Source: Actinospica robiniae DSM 44927 (lineage in GTDB: Bacteria > Actinomycetota > Actinomycetes > Streptomycetales > Catenulisporaceae). Taken from it: a stretch of DNA of 64,000 nucleotides. The notes beneath the pieces were generated by a model that made no database searches, was not told the DNA's origin, and saw only the letters and a list, made by a program, of their open reading frames with translations. The stretch lies in the NCBI RefSeq assembly GCF_000504285.1, contig NZ_KI632511.1, forward strand, positions 6,802,154 through 6,866,153, written 5' to 3'. Below are positions 9,288-20,783 of the stretch, piece by piece; the stretch's first letter is position 1; the number at the start of each line of letters is the position of its first letter. Position numbers and translations under genes: made by a program.

Positions 9288-10190
9288 ATGACGGATCCGC
9301 AGCCGCACGCCTGGTCCCGCCGCCGCTTCACCAAGATCATGGGCGGTGCGGCATCACTGGCCACCCTGGGTACCTTCGCCTCCGCCTGCGACGGGCCGGC
9401 CGGGTCGCCCACGTCGGCGCAAGCCGCGAACGCGGGCGTGACCAAGGCGCCGACGACCGCCGCGTCGCCGCAGCCGAAGGCCGCCGCGCAGAACGTGGTG
9501 GACGCGCAACTGCTCTCCAGCCGCTACGGCCTCAAGCCCTTCCTGCCGGCCCCGCCGCCGCCCACGGCCAAGGCCATCCACCTCGACCCGAACCACCCGA
9601 CGACCTTCTCGGACGTCCCGGCCAGCGAGAAGATCGTGTTCGTCACCATCGACGACGGGATCGACAAGGACCCGGCCTTCATCCAGATGGTCAAGGACTT
9701 CAAGATCCCGCTGACCCTCTCGCTGGCCGACACGCTGATCCGGGACGACTACGCGTACTTCGAGAAGCTGTACGAGACCGGCTTCGTCTCCATTCAGAAC
9801 CACACGGTGACCCATCCCCTGGAGATGCCCGGGCTCTCCTTCCAGCAGCAGCTCGACGAGGTGGCCGGGCAGCAGGTCAAGCTGAAGCGGGAGTACGGCG
9901 TCACGCCTTACATATTCCGGCCGCCGGGCGGCAACTACAACGAGACCACCCGCGCGGCGGTGCGCCAGGCCGGTCTCAAGGGCATGATGATGTGGCGGGA
10001 GGCGATGGAGATAGAGGACATGGAGTATCAGACCTCGCGCCGGCAGCTGAACCCGGGCGACATCATCCTGTGCCACTTCCGCGGTCCGGCCCAGCTCAAG
10101 GGCAAGACCATGGTCCAGATGATGACCAACCTGTACCGCCACATCCAGGCCCAGGGGTTCGCTGTCGCCGACGTCACCCAGTACGTCTGA
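9288..10190 (+). CDS. Exported polysaccharide deacetylase (NodB domain, CE4)
   Basis: The 300-aa protein begins with a Tat-type signal (RRRFTKIMGG, then a hydrophobic run ending ASAC, which may be lipid-modified). The catalytic domain shows motif 1 VTIDDG around residue 120, motif 2 NHTVTH around 170, and motif 3 FRPPGGNYNE. These are the metal and substrate positions of carbohydrate esterase family 4, which removes N-acetyl groups from peptidoglycan or other wall glycans. It probably acts outside the membrane. A linker rich in Ala, Pro and Thr separates signal and domain. Confidence 0.88.
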   Translation: MTDPQPHAWSRRRFTKIMGGAASLATLGTFASACDGPAGSPTSAQAANAGVTKAPTTAASPQPKAAAQNVVDAQLLSSRYGLKPFLPAPPPPTAKAIHLDPNHPTTFSDVPASEKIVFVTIDDGIDKDPAFIQMVKDFKIPLTLSLADTLIRDDYAYFEKLYETGFVSIQNHTVTHPLEMPGLSFQQQLDEVAGQQVKLKREYGVTPYIFRPPGGNYNETTRAAVRQAGLKGMMMWREAMEIEDMEYQTSRRQLNPGDIILCHFRGPAQLKGKTMVQMMTNLYRHIQAQGFAVADVTQYV

Positions 10191-10224
10191 CCTACCGTCG
10201 GCCCCGCAGCGGTACCATCGGGGC

Positions 10225-10260
10225 ATGGTGGGTCACGTATCGGGACGGACCGTGGCATGA
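10225..10260 (+). CDS. Possible 11-residue leader ORF overlapping the RelE-like gene
   Basis: ATG 10225 opens an 11-codon frame (MVGHVSGRTVA) whose TGA overlaps the next gene's ATG in ATGA (10257-10260). A TACCAT box at 10213-10218 is spaced so that transcription could begin at this ATG. It may serve to couple translation into the downstream gene; this is inference. Confidence 0.35.
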   Translation: MVGHVSGRTVA

Positions 10261-10556
10261 CGGATCGTCCCAAACTCAAGGTCTCCTACACCGTGGAGGC
10301 CAAGCAGACGCGCGACGAACTGCCCGTCGAACGTCAGGCGATGCTCGATCACGCGGTGAAGGTGCTCTCCCGCGACCCGTATCACAAGACCGCTACCGCA
10401 TCCATCGGAACGAACGACAACTACCGCAAGGCCTACGTCGCACCCGGGCTCATGCTCGAGTACACAGTGGTGCGGGAGGTACTCGTGGTGGTGCTGCTCG
10501 AGATCTTCGACGAGAGCAGATACCTGCTCGACCTCGACGTGGACGAGGAGCTCTGA
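10257..10556 (+). CDS. Small protein with RelE/ParE-like features
   Basis: The 99-aa protein has the size and strand pattern of RelE/ParE toxins: an N-terminal helix region (YTVEAKQTRDELPVERQAM), then strands YRKAYVAPGLMLEYTV and VLVVVLLEIFDES. No antitoxin gene is next to it and the usual catalytic basic residues are not clear, so a toxin role is only a possibility. It has no ribosome binding site of its own and is probably translated through the overlapping leader ORF. Its neighbours are housekeeping genes. Confidence 0.5.
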   Translation: MTDRPKLKVSYTVEAKQTRDELPVERQAMLDHAVKVLSRDPYHKTATASIGTNDNYRKAYVAPGLMLEYTVVREVLVVVLLEIFDESRYLLDLDVDEEL

Positions 10557-10621
10557 CCAGGAGAACCCTCGAAGCGCGTCACCGGCCGTGGTCGGCTGTT
10601 TCTGTCGGTGGGCACCGGTAG

Positions 10622-12892
<2,271 letters not shown>

Positions 12893-12920
12893 GGGCCGCC
12901 GGCCCGCCCGTCCGCCTGGG

Positions 12921-12970
12921 CCGGGTCTTCAAACCGGCGTCGCGGAGTCGGCGCCGGTTTGACGACCCGG
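12921..12970 (+). terminator. Terminator hairpin after ligA
   Basis: CCGGGTC and CAAACCGGCG (12921-12939, with a 2-base internal loop) pair with CGCCGGTTTG and GACCCGG (12952-12970). It has no T-run and lies 28 bases past the ligA stop. Confidence 0.75.
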
Positions 12971-13235
12971 CGGGGGCGCGTGCCCGGCGCGCGCCCTGGC
13001 GTGTGAGCCCGGCGCGGGCGGCGCGCGCTACCCCTCCCGTGTCCGCGCAGGCCAGGGTGGGCGCGGAGACGAAGATCATCTGATTCACCGTCACGAATCG
13101 GCCAAGCTTTCACCTGAATACGTGCTATGCGATTAGCCTGGTTGCTCACGCGCTCCCGTCGCGTGCCCGGCGCGTCCGGCCGGAGTGATCGGCCCGTGCC
13201 TGAGTGACTGAACCGGCTCGACGACGGAGGTGGAG
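12971..13235. other. Intergenic region between ligA terminator and GGDEF-EAL gene
   Basis: No supportable gene is seen. A minus-strand frame opens at GTG 13094 (VTVNQMIFVSAPTLACAD) but runs straight into the ligA terminator and loses protein-like composition, so I do not call it. A GTGCTATGCGATTAGCCT stretch near 13121-13138 may hold the promoter of the next gene. Confidence 0.5.
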
Positions 13236-15332
13236 ATGGCGCGGTTCCGGATGTTCTGGACGGATCCGACCTGGCGTCCGCGCGCCTACCTCAGTCTCGT
13301 CATAGGCGGCGGCGGCGCCGCGATCGCCGCCGCGCTCTACTCCCTGTGGACCGGAGCGGGCGCGGCCGGCCGGCTGCAGCTGCAGCCCGCGGTGCTCTGG
13401 CTGCTGATCGCGCTGGTCGTCCTGGGCGAGGCCCGGCCGGTCCTGTCCCGCCGCAACACCGACGGCGCCAGCCTCGGCCTCGCCTTCGCCTCGGCCATCT
13501 ACGCCGTGGACGGCTGGCAGGACGCGGTGCTCGCCCAAGCCCTGGGCATGCTGCTGGCCGAGGTCGGCCGCCGGCACACCTTCGACCGGATCGCGTTCAA
13601 CGTCTGCCAGCAGGCCATCTCCTACTTCGCCGGCTCGTTCCTGTTCACCCTGCTGGTCGACCGGAACGGCAACAGCGCGGTCCACGCCAACGTGCTCGGG
13701 CCGGCCAGGGTCAGCGCCCTGATCGTCACCGGCTGCGTCATCGTCGTCGTCAACCACTCGCTGGTCTGGGGCTACGTGGCGCAGGTGCGCGGCCTGCCGT
13801 TCTCGCTGCAGCTGCGCCGGGACGGCTGGCGGCAGACCCGCGCGTCCGGCGCCATGGTCTGCCTGGCCCCGCTCGTGGTGGGGCTGACGATGCGTCACGG
13901 CTGGCTGCTGCTGTGCCTGCTGCCCGCCATCTACGTCGTGCACGGCAGCACCACCGAGCGGTGGGAGCGCGAGTGGGAGTCCAAGCACGACGTGCTCACC
14001 GGGCTGCCCAACGGCCGGCTGCTGCGCGCCGAGGGGGACAAGGCGCTGGAGGTGGCCGAGCGCACCGGCGGCCGGGTGGGCGTGCTGCTGCTCGACCTCG
14101 ACCGGTTCAAGGACGTCAACGACACGCTCGGGCACCTGATCGGGGATCAGCTGCTGCGCGTGGTGGCCAGTCGGCTCTCCGCCTGCGTCGGCAGCCAGGG
14201 CATGCTGGCCCGGTGGAGCGGCGACGAGTTCGTGGTGCTGCTGCCGAACGTGCGCACCGAGCAGGAGGCCTTCTCCGCCGCGCACCGGATCGCCGAGTGC
14301 TTCACGATCCCGTTCCAGCTCGAGGCCTACACGCTCGACCTCGAGTGCTCCATCGGCGTGGCCGAGTATCCCCGGGACGCGGACGACTTCGAACAGCTGC
14401 TCCAGCGCGCGGACGTGGCCATGTACCAGGCCAAGCGCTCGCGCTCGGGCATCGCGGTCTACGAGGCGGGCCGGGACCAGAACACCCCGGACCGGCTCGC
14501 GCTGCTCGGCGACCTGCGCCGCGCGCTGGCCGGCGGCGAGATCCAGCTGCACTACCAGCCGAAGGTGGCGTTCGCCACCGGCCAGGTCGTCGGCTTCGAG
14601 GGCCTGGTGCGGTGGAACCACGCCGGACGCGGCCCGGTCAACCCGGAGGAGTTCGTCCAGCTCGCCGAGCAGACCGGCCTGATGCCGACGCTCACCACGT
14701 ACGTGGTCGAGCGGGCGCTGGCGCAGGCCGCAGTCTGGTGGCGCTCGGGCCTGTCGGTGCCGGTCGCGGTGAACGTCTCCATGCGCGACATCCACGGCCC
14801 CAACTTCGTCGCCGCGATCCAGGAAGGCCTGCGCAAGCACCGCGTGCCGCCGGCCGCGCTGCAGCTCGAGATCACCGAGCGGGTGCTGTTGCAGGACCCT
14901 GAGCGCGCGAAGGCCACCCTGCACCGCCTCGACGCGCTCGGGGTGAACCTGTCGCTGGACGACTTCGGCACCGGCTACTCCTCCCTGGTGCTGCTGCGCA
15001 GCGTGCCGGTGCGCGAGATCAAGATCGACAAATCCTTCGTGGCCCGGCTGGTGCACGACCAGGAGGACGCCGCGATCGTGCGCTCCACCGTGGACCTCGC
15101 CCACTCGCTCGGCCTGAAGGTGGTCGCCGAGGGCGTGGAGGACCAGGTGACCTGGCAGCGCCTGGCCGAACTCGGCTGCGACATCGCCCAGGGCTGGCTG
15201 CTGGCCAAGGCGCTGCCCGCGCACGAGGCCACGGCGTGGCTCAACCGCCGGGCCCAGGCCGTCGCGCACGGCCGTCCGACCGCGGCGCTGCCCGGGCCGA
15301 AGAACCGGCCTTCGCTGCGCGGCGCCCCCTGA
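13236..15332 (+). CDS. Membrane GGDEF-EAL protein (cyclic di-GMP turnover)
   Basis: The 698-aa protein has about six membrane segments in residues 17-235, then a GGDEF domain starting LTGLPNGRLLRAEG (residue 254) and an EAL domain from about 430. The GGDEF signature reads SGDEF (328-332) and no RxxD inhibitory site precedes it. The EAL signature reads EGLVRW (455-460), but DDFGTGYSS, the DKSFV lysine and VAEGVED are intact. Phosphodiesterase activity is therefore plausible; cyclase activity is uncertain. I use ATG 13236, five bases after GGAGG. In Streptomyces a GGDEF-EAL gene holds the same place between ligA and gat. Confidence 0.9.
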   Translation: MARFRMFWTDPTWRPRAYLSLVIGGGGAAIAAALYSLWTGAGAAGRLQLQPAVLWLLIALVVLGEARPVLSRRNTDGASLGLAFASAIYAVDGWQDAVLAQALGMLLAEVGRRHTFDRIAFNVCQQAISYFAGSFLFTLLVDRNGNSAVHANVLGPARVSALIVTGCVIVVVNHSLVWGYVAQVRGLPFSLQLRRDGWRQTRASGAMVCLAPLVVGLTMRHGWLLLCLLPAIYVVHGSTTERWEREWESKHDVLTGLPNGRLLRAEGDKALEVAERTGGRVGVLLLDLDRFKDVNDTLGHLIGDQLLRVVASRLSACVGSQGMLARWSGDEFVVLLPNVRTEQEAFSAAHRIAECFTIPFQLEAYTLDLECSIGVAEYPRDADDFEQLLQRADVAMYQAKRSRSGIAVYEAGRDQNTPDRLALLGDLRRALAGGEIQLHYQPKVAFATGQVVGFEGLVRWNHAGRGPVNPEEFVQLAEQTGLMPTLTTYVVERALAQAAVWWRSGLSVPVAVNVSMRDIHGPNFVAAIQEGLRKHRVPPAALQLEITERVLLQDPERAKATLHRLDALGVNLSLDDFGTGYSSLVLLRSVPVREIKIDKSFVARLVHDQEDAAIVRSTVDLAHSLGLKVVAEGVEDQVTWQRLAELGCDIAQGWLLAKALPAHEATAWLNRRAQAVAHGRPTAALPGPKNRPSLRGAP

Positions 15333-15416
15333 CCGGCGTCCGAGCGCTCTCTCGGCCCAGCCCGTCCCCGCCGATCCCAGCCCGCGAAAAGTAATCCGCC
15401 CGAGTGACAACCGGTC

Positions 15417-15854
15417 GTGCCGCAGAGGCGTGACACCATCGAGCGCGCCTGCTGCGGGGCGCCGACGTTCACCGCGCACCGGCGCCAGGCCGCGGAGAGC
15501 TCCGACGTACCGGACCTGAGCCCGGACCGGCTGGCGATCGTCGTCGCGCTGCAGAAGATCACACCGGAGCTGCGGCAGGTGATCGTGCTGCACCATCTGC
15601 TCGACCTCTCCGTCGAGGAGATCTGCGCGGAGACCGGGGTGCCCTCCGGCACGGTGAAGGCGCGCCTGGTACGCGGTCGCAAGGCGCTGGCCCCTCATCT
15701 GAGCGAGTTCGCACAGGAGGCCGGGCATGGCCCCGAGACCACGCAGACCCGCGGCGCCAAGGCCGTCGGCCGGGCCGCCGGCCCGGCGACGTCCGACACA
15801 TCCGGCAGTTCGACTCACGAAACGACTTCGAAGGAGGGTACGCGCTATGTCTGA
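15417..15854 (+). CDS. Truncated ECF-type sigma factor: region 4 only
   Basis: The 145-aa product contains a complete sigma-70 region 4 of the SigE-type ECF family (ALQKITPELRQVIVLHHLL, then LSVEEICAETGVPSGTVKAR), which recognises the -35 element. Region 2, needed to bind core polymerase and the -10 element, is missing; only 84 bases separate the start from the previous gene, so it is not hidden in another frame. It overlaps by 8 bases a membrane protein of the kind often paired with ECF sigma factors. It is either a decaying gene or a DNA-binding remnant kept for regulation. The GTG start lacks an obvious ribosome binding site. Confidence 0.7.
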   Translation: MPQRRDTIERACCGAPTFTAHRRQAAESSDVPDLSPDRLAIVVALQKITPELRQVIVLHHLLDLSVEEICAETGVPSGTVKARLVRGRKALAPHLSEFAQEAGHGPETTQTRGAKAVGRAAGPATSDTSGSSTHETTSKEGTRYV

Positions 15855-16857
15855 GCATTTCGACGAACTGCTTTCCGGCGTGGTCGAGTCGGCGAGCAGC
15901 GCCGCGCGCGAGCCCGGCGCTGCGGCGGCCCGCAAGCGAGGCCGGCAGCGCCGCACCCGGCAACGGCTGGCCTCCTCCGCGCTGACCGTGGCCGTGCTCG
16001 GCGGGGCGGGCGGCGTGGCCGCGGTCTCGCTGAACCACAGCGGTCCCGGCAAGGTGCCCGTCGCGAACTCCTCCGTCTCGGCCAGTGCGAGCGTCATCAC
16101 GGCGAGCCCGTCGCCGTCCCAGTCGGCGTCCGAATCCGCGAGTCCGACCGCTCCGACGCAGAACCCGACCACCACCACGCCGAGCGACACGAACTCGGGC
16201 ACACCGACGAGTTCGATCCCGAGCGCTGTGAAGACGTTCTGGTCGGCGGTTCCGGCTGGTTGGCTTTCGCCGTCGCTGGTGCCGCTCGACGGCACGCTGC
16301 ACTGGGCCGGGGGTGGTGTGTCGACGGCGCTGAGCGGTGTGGCGCTGATGGGGCAGACCCCGATTCTCTACCCGTGTGCGGACGCGGCGAACGGCTACCC
16401 GATCTTCTCGAAGGATGTCGCCGGGTTCTCGATGAACAGTTTCACTGCCACGGCGGATGTCACCGGTGCCGGGTTCGACGGCACTTCGGGGGCGAGGCAG
16501 GAGTACGTGCGTTATAGCAGTGTCGCGGCGGCGCAGGCCGCGTACGCTGCGCTGGTCAGGGATGTGGGGGCGTGCTCGGTTCTCAAGGACATGACCGATG
16601 TGAAGAACGTGCCCTCCACGGAGGTGGCCACGAAGACCGCGACGGTCTCCGACGGTGTGGCCTACACCGACATCAGGCGTACCGATCAGGGCCGGCCCGC
16701 GCAGGTGAACGGCAACTACACCGCCTCCGACTACCACGGCTACGTCGTGCGTAGCGGGAACCTGCTCGACATCGTCTTCCTCGACGGCGGGTCCCCCGTG
16801 GACGACTCCAGCCACGACAGCGCCGCCCTCACCACCATGATCCGCGCGCTGGGTTGA
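15847..16857 (+). CDS. Single-pass membrane protein with secreted sensor-like domain, sigma-associated
   Basis: The 336-aa protein has a cytoplasmic basic N-terminus of about 40 residues (ARKRGRQRRTRQR), one membrane segment around 45-65, a long Ser/Thr/Pro linker, and an extracellular domain with features of PknH-type sensor domains (alternating aromatic strands, a YVRYSSVAAAQAAYAAL helix, a conserved Cys in VGACSVL). It overlaps the truncated sigma gene, so an anti-sigma or sensory role is possible; no classical zinc-binding anti-sigma motif is visible. The ATG has a good GGAGGG site. Codon use in the external domain is less GC-extreme. Confidence 0.65.
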   Translation: MSEHFDELLSGVVESASSAAREPGAAAARKRGRQRRTRQRLASSALTVAVLGGAGGVAAVSLNHSGPGKVPVANSSVSASASVITASPSPSQSASESASPTAPTQNPTTTTPSDTNSGTPTSSIPSAVKTFWSAVPAGWLSPSLVPLDGTLHWAGGGVSTALSGVALMGQTPILYPCADAANGYPIFSKDVAGFSMNSFTATADVTGAGFDGTSGARQEYVRYSSVAAAQAAYAALVRDVGACSVLKDMTDVKNVPSTEVATKTATVSDGVAYTDIRRTDQGRPAQVNGNYTASDYHGYVVRSGNLLDIVFLDGGSPVDDSSHDSAALTTMIRALG

Positions 16858-16997
16858 GATTCGGCCGAAGACGCGGCAGGGCGCGTCGCGCGCCGGTGAA
16901 AAGCGGGACTCGTCTCCTTCCACCCCCATTAGGATGGAGCGGTCCGACCCGGCCGCGGCGCGTCCGCGGGCGCCGCTGCGAGCAGAAAGCAGGACCG

Positions 16998-17306
16998 ATG
17001 TCCGCGATCACCCGCGAGGAGGTGGCCCACCTCGCCCGGCTTTCCCGGCTTGCGCTGAGCGAGGCCGAACTCGACCATTTCGCCGAGCAGCTCGACGCGA
17101 TCGTCGGCGCCGTGGCGAGGGTGAGCGAGCTGCCGACCGAAGACGTGCCGCCCACCTCGCACGCCCAGCCGCTGACGAACATCTTCCGGGCCGACGTGGT
17201 GCGTCCGGCCGGGACCCAGGTGCTCGACCGCGCCGAGGTCCTCGCCCAGGCGCCGGCCGCCGAGGACGACCGCTTCCGGGTTCCGCGCATCCTCGGTGAG
17301 GACTGA
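16998..17306 (+). CDS. gatC: Glutamyl-tRNA(Gln)/aspartyl-tRNA(Asn) amidotransferase subunit C
   Basis: GatC (102 aa) stabilises the GatAB enzyme that converts mischarged Glu-tRNA-Gln to Gln-tRNA-Gln. The sequence [21 protein letters not shown] is the family hallmark and the length is normal. ATG 16998 is chosen over the long upstream frame because it matches the family start. gatA follows after 4 bases. Confidence 0.95.
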   Translation: MSAITREEVAHLARLSRLALSEAELDHFAEQLDAIVGAVARVSELPTEDVPPTSHAQPLTNIFRADVVRPAGTQVLDRAEVLAQAPAAEDDRFRVPRILGED

Positions 17307-17310
17307 GACC

Positions 17311-18816
17311 ATGAGCACTGATCTGACCAGGCGCACCGCCGCCGAACTGGCCGCCTCGATCGCCTCCGGCGAGGTCTCCGCGCTCGAAGTGACGCAGGCT
17401 CACCTGGACCGCATCGGCAAGGTGGACGAGAAGGTCAACGCCTTCCTGCACGTGGACACCGAGGGCGCGCTCTCGGCCGCGCGGGCCGTGGACGCCAAGC
17501 GGGCCAAGGGCGAGCGGCTCGGCCCGCTGGCCGGCGTGCCGCTCGCGCTCAAGGACCTGTTCACCACCCGCGGCATCCCGACCACCTGCGGCTCGAAGAT
17601 CCTCGAGGGCTGGCTCCCGCCGTACGACGCGACCGTCACCCGCAGGCTGCGGGAGGCCGACGTGGTCATCCTGGGCAAGTCCAACATGGACGAGTTCGCC
17701 ATGGGCTCCTCCACCGAGAACTCCGCCTACGGCCCCACCCGCAACCCGTGGGATCTCGAGCGCATCCCCGGCGGCTCCGGCGGCGGCTCCGCGGCCGCGC
17801 TGGCCGCCTTCGAGGCGCCGCTCGCGATCGGCACAGACACCGGCGGCTCGATCCGCCAGCCCGGCGCCGTCACCGGCACCGTGGGCGTGAAGCCGACCTA
17901 CGGCGGCGTCTCCCGCTTCGGCATGGTGGCCTTCTCCTCCTCGCTCGACCAGGGCGGCCCCTGTGCCCGCACCGTGCTCGACGCGGCGCTTCTGCACGAG
18001 GTCATCGCCGGGCACGACCCGCTCGACTCCACCTCCATCGACGCCCCGGTTCCCGGGGTGGTCGCGGCCGCCGAGGCGGGCGCGCGCGAGGGGATCAAGG
18101 GCCTGCGGGTCGGCGTGGTCAAGCAGCTCGCCGGCGAGGGCTACCAGGCCGGCGTCATGCAGCGCTTCGAGGAGTCGGTGGCGCTGCTGCGCGAGCTCGG
18201 CGCCGAGGTCGTCGAGGTGGACTGCCCCTCGTTCGCCTACGCGCTGCCGGCCTACTACCTGATCGCGCCGAGCGAGTGCTCCTCGAACCTGGCCCGCTTC
18301 GACGCCATGCGCTACGGACTGCGCGTCGGCGACAACGGCGAGCACAGCGCCGAGGAGGTCACCGCGCTCACCCGCGAGGCCGGCTTCGGCGCCGAGGTCA
18401 AGCGCCGGATCATGCTGGGCACCTACGCGCTCTCCTCGGGCTACTACGACGCCTACTACGGCCAGGCGCAGAAGGTGCGCACCCTGATCACCCGGGACTT
18501 CGACGCCGCGTTCGGCCGGGTGGACGTCATGGTCTCGCCGACCACCCCGACCACCGCCTTCAAGATCGGCGAGCGCGCCGACGACCCGATGGCGATGTAC
18601 CTGGCGGACCTGTGCACCATCCCCACCAACCTGGCCGGCAACGCCGGCATGTCGCTGCCCTGCGGCCTCGCGCCGGAGGACGGGCTGCCGGTGGGCCTGC
18701 AGATCCTCGCGCCGGCCATGGCCGACGACCGGCTCTACCGCGTGGGCGCCGCGCTGGAGGCCGCGTTGCTGGCACAGTGGGGCCGGCCGATGCTGGACGC
18801 CGTCCCGGCGCTGTAG
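17311..18816 (+). CDS. gatA: Glutamyl-tRNA(Gln) amidotransferase subunit A
   Basis: GatA (501 aa) hydrolyses glutamine to give ammonia for transamidation. The amidase-signature triad is visible: K81 ([11 protein letters not shown]), cis-Ser S156 ([10 protein letters not shown]) and nucleophile S180 ([10 protein letters not shown]). The organism needs this route because the window carries a GltX of the non-discriminating arrangement plus a tRNA-Gln gene, and no glutaminyl-tRNA synthetase is seen here. The start is ATG 17311, directly after gatC. Confidence 0.96.
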   Translation: MSTDLTRRTAAELAASIASGEVSALEVTQAHLDRIGKVDEKVNAFLHVDTEGALSAARAVDAKRAKGERLGPLAGVPLALKDLFTTRGIPTTCGSKILEGWLPPYDATVTRRLREADVVILGKSNMDEFAMGSSTENSAYGPTRNPWDLERIPGGSGGGSAAALAAFEAPLAIGTDTGGSIRQPGAVTGTVGVKPTYGGVSRFGMVAFSSSLDQGGPCARTVLDAALLHEVIAGHDPLDSTSIDAPVPGVVAAAEAGAREGIKGLRVGVVKQLAGEGYQAGVMQRFEESVALLRELGAEVVEVDCPSFAYALPAYYLIAPSECSSNLARFDAMRYGLRVGDNGEHSAEEVTALTREAGFGAEVKRRIMLGTYALSSGYYDAYYGQAQKVRTLITRDFDAAFGRVDVMVSPTTPTTAFKIGERADDPMAMYLADLCTIPTNLAGNAGMSLPCGLAPEDGLPVGLQILAPAMADDRLYRVGAALEAALLAQWGRPMLDAVPAL

Positions 18817-18897
18817 CCGGCGCGGGCACGGCAAGGGCGGTCGCCGAACTGCCGGGCGGGGCGCGCGTCGCCCCGCCCGCACGAGAAGGGCACGGGT

Positions 18898-19185
18898 ATG
18901 GGCATGCTGGGCAGGGGCAAGAAGGACCAGTCGCTGGTCAAGGTCCCCAAGGGCAGGATCGGCCGGACGGTGTTCGCCGGCGGCCAGGTCGCCGCCGCGC
19001 TCGCCGCCTGGCGGGCGTTCAAGGACGCGAAGAGCAAGGGCGACCGGCTCGCCCAGCTGCACGGCGCGGTCACCGGCGCCGCGGTCCTGGTGACCCTGGC
19101 CGTGGCGCTGCGCACCGTGCACGAGCAGGACGAGACGATCGAGGGCGAGATCGTCGAACCGAGTACGTCGGCCGCCGCGGGCTAG
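18898..19185 (+). CDS. Small conserved membrane protein between gatA and gatB
   Basis: The 95-aa protein has a basic N-terminus ([16 protein letters not shown]), two short hydrophobic stretches (around 27-40 and 56-72) and an acidic tail ([12 protein letters not shown]). It sits inside the gat operon, 81 bases after gatA, in the position where streptomycetes also carry a small membrane protein; its role is unknown. ATG 18904 is an alternative start two codons in. Confidence 0.7.
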   Translation: MGMLGRGKKDQSLVKVPKGRIGRTVFAGGQVAAALAAWRAFKDAKSKGDRLAQLHGAVTGAAVLVTLAVALRTVHEQDETIEGEIVEPSTSAAAG

Positions 19186-19190
19186 CCGGA

Positions 19191-19229
19191 GTGAACCTGA
19201 TGACTGTGTTGAAGGAGCTGAACTTCTGA
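19191..19229 (+). CDS. 12-residue leader ORF overlapping gatB start
   Basis: GTG 19191 opens a short frame [12 protein letters not shown] whose TGA overlaps the gatB ATG in TGATG (19227-19231). The gatB ribosome binding site (AAGGAG) lies inside it. It probably couples gatB translation to ribosomes arriving on this short ORF; this is inference. Confidence 0.4.
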   Translation: MNLMTVLKELNF

Positions 19230-20731
19230 TGACCGCGACCACCGAGGAGCTGATGGACCTCGACGAGGCGCTCACCCGGTTCGATCCGGTGATGGGCCTC
19301 GAGGTGCACGTCGAGCTGGGTACGAACACGAAGATGTTCTGCTCCTGCCCGACCGAGTTCGGTGCCGAGCCCAACACCCAGGTCTGCCCCACCTGCCTGG
19401 GCCTGCCCGGCGCGCTGCCGGTGGTCAACGAGATCGGGGTGGAGTCCGCGATCCGGATCGGCCTGGCGCTCAACTGCGAGATCGCCGAGTGGTGCCGGTT
19501 CGCCCGGAAGAACTACTTCTACCCGGACATGCCGAAGAACTTCCAGACCTCGCAGTACGACGAGCCGATCGCGTACGAGGGATACCTGGACGTCGAGGTG
19601 GAGGGCCAGACCTTCCGCATCGGCATCGAACGGGCGCACATGGAGGAGGACACCGGCAAGTCGACCCACGTGGGCGGCGCGACCGGGCGGATCCACGGCG
19701 CCGACTACTCGCTGGTGGACTACAACCGGGCCGGCATCCCGCTGATCGAGATCGTCACCAAGACGATCGAGGTGCCCGGCCACCTCGCCGCCGCGGTGGC
19801 CCGCGCGTACGTGGCCGAACTGCGTGAGCTGATCGTCGCGCTCGGCGTCTCGGAGGCGCGGATGGAGCGTGGCCAGATGCGCTGCGACGTGAACCTCTCG
19901 CTCAAGCCGACCGGCTCGGAGAAGTTCGGCACCCGGTCCGAGACCAAGAACGTCAACTCCCTGCGGTCGGTGGAGCGGGCCGCCCGCTTCGAGATCCAGC
20001 GGCACGCCGCGGTGCTCGCGTCCGGCGGCACGATCGTGCAGGAGACGCGCCACTTCCACGAGGACAAGGGCACGACCACCTCGGGCCGGGTGAAGGAGGA
20101 GGCGGAGGACTACCGCTACTTCCCCGAGCCCGACCTGGTCCCGATCGCCCCGGCCCGGGAGTGGGTGGACAAGCTCCGCGAGACCCTGCCGGAGCTGCCG
20201 GGCGCCCGCCGCAAGCGGCTCGCCTCCGACTGGGTCATCTCGGACTTCGACATGCAGTCGGTGGTCAACGCCGGCGCCCTCGACCTGATCGAGGCGACCA
20301 TCGCGGCCGGCGCGGACCCGACCTCGGCCCGCAAGTGGTGGCTGGGCGAGCTGGCCCGCACCGCGAACGAGCGCACGGTGGAGCTGGCCGAGCTGCCCAT
20401 CACCCCGGCCCATGTGGCCCGGATCGTCGCGCTGGTCTCGGCCGGCGAGCTCAGCGACAAGCTGGCCCGCCAGGTCATCGAGGGCGTGCTGGCCGGCGAG
20501 GGCGACCCGGACGCGGTGGTGGCCGCCCGCGGCCTGAAGGTCGTCTCCGACGACACCGCCCTGCTCGCCGCGATCGACGACGCGATCGCCGCCAACCCGG
20601 CCGTGGCCGACAAGATCCGTGGCGGCAACCACGCCGCCGCCGGTGTGATCATCGGTGCGGTGATGAAGGCGACCAAGGGCCAGGCCGACGCGGCGAAGGT
20701 CAAGGAACTGACGCTCTCCCGCCTCGCCTGA
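19229..20731 (+). CDS. gatB: Glutamyl-tRNA(Gln) amidotransferase subunit B
   Basis: GatB (500 aa) binds the mischarged tRNA and phosphorylates its amino acid. Family signatures include [10 protein letters not shown], the zinc region CSCP...[43 protein letters not shown] and [11 protein letters not shown], followed by the helical YqeY-like tail domain. It completes the gatCAB set. Confidence 0.97.
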   Translation: MTATTEELMDLDEALTRFDPVMGLEVHVELGTNTKMFCSCPTEFGAEPNTQVCPTCLGLPGALPVVNEIGVESAIRIGLALNCEIAEWCRFARKNYFYPDMPKNFQTSQYDEPIAYEGYLDVEVEGQTFRIGIERAHMEEDTGKSTHVGGATGRIHGADYSLVDYNRAGIPLIEIVTKTIEVPGHLAAAVARAYVAELRELIVALGVSEARMERGQMRCDVNLSLKPTGSEKFGTRSETKNVNSLRSVERAARFEIQRHAAVLASGGTIVQETRHFHEDKGTTTSGRVKEEAEDYRYFPEPDLVPIAPAREWVDKLRETLPELPGARRKRLASDWVISDFDMQSVVNAGALDLIEATIAAGADPTSARKWWLGELARTANERTVELAELPITPAHVARIVALVSAGELSDKLARQVIEGVLAGEGDPDAVVAARGLKVVSDDTALLAAIDDAIAANPAVADKIRGGNHAAAGVIIGAVMKATKGQADAAKVKELTLSRLA

Positions 20732-20783
20732 GCCGGACTCCGGATCGGCGCCGCGGCTCGCAGATGCCGCGGCGCCGGCCAGA

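Noticed and set aside
13146-16295. 1049-residue minus-strand open frame
   Set aside because: It is antisense to the GGDEF-EAL and sigma genes, which have clear motifs; the shadow has none.
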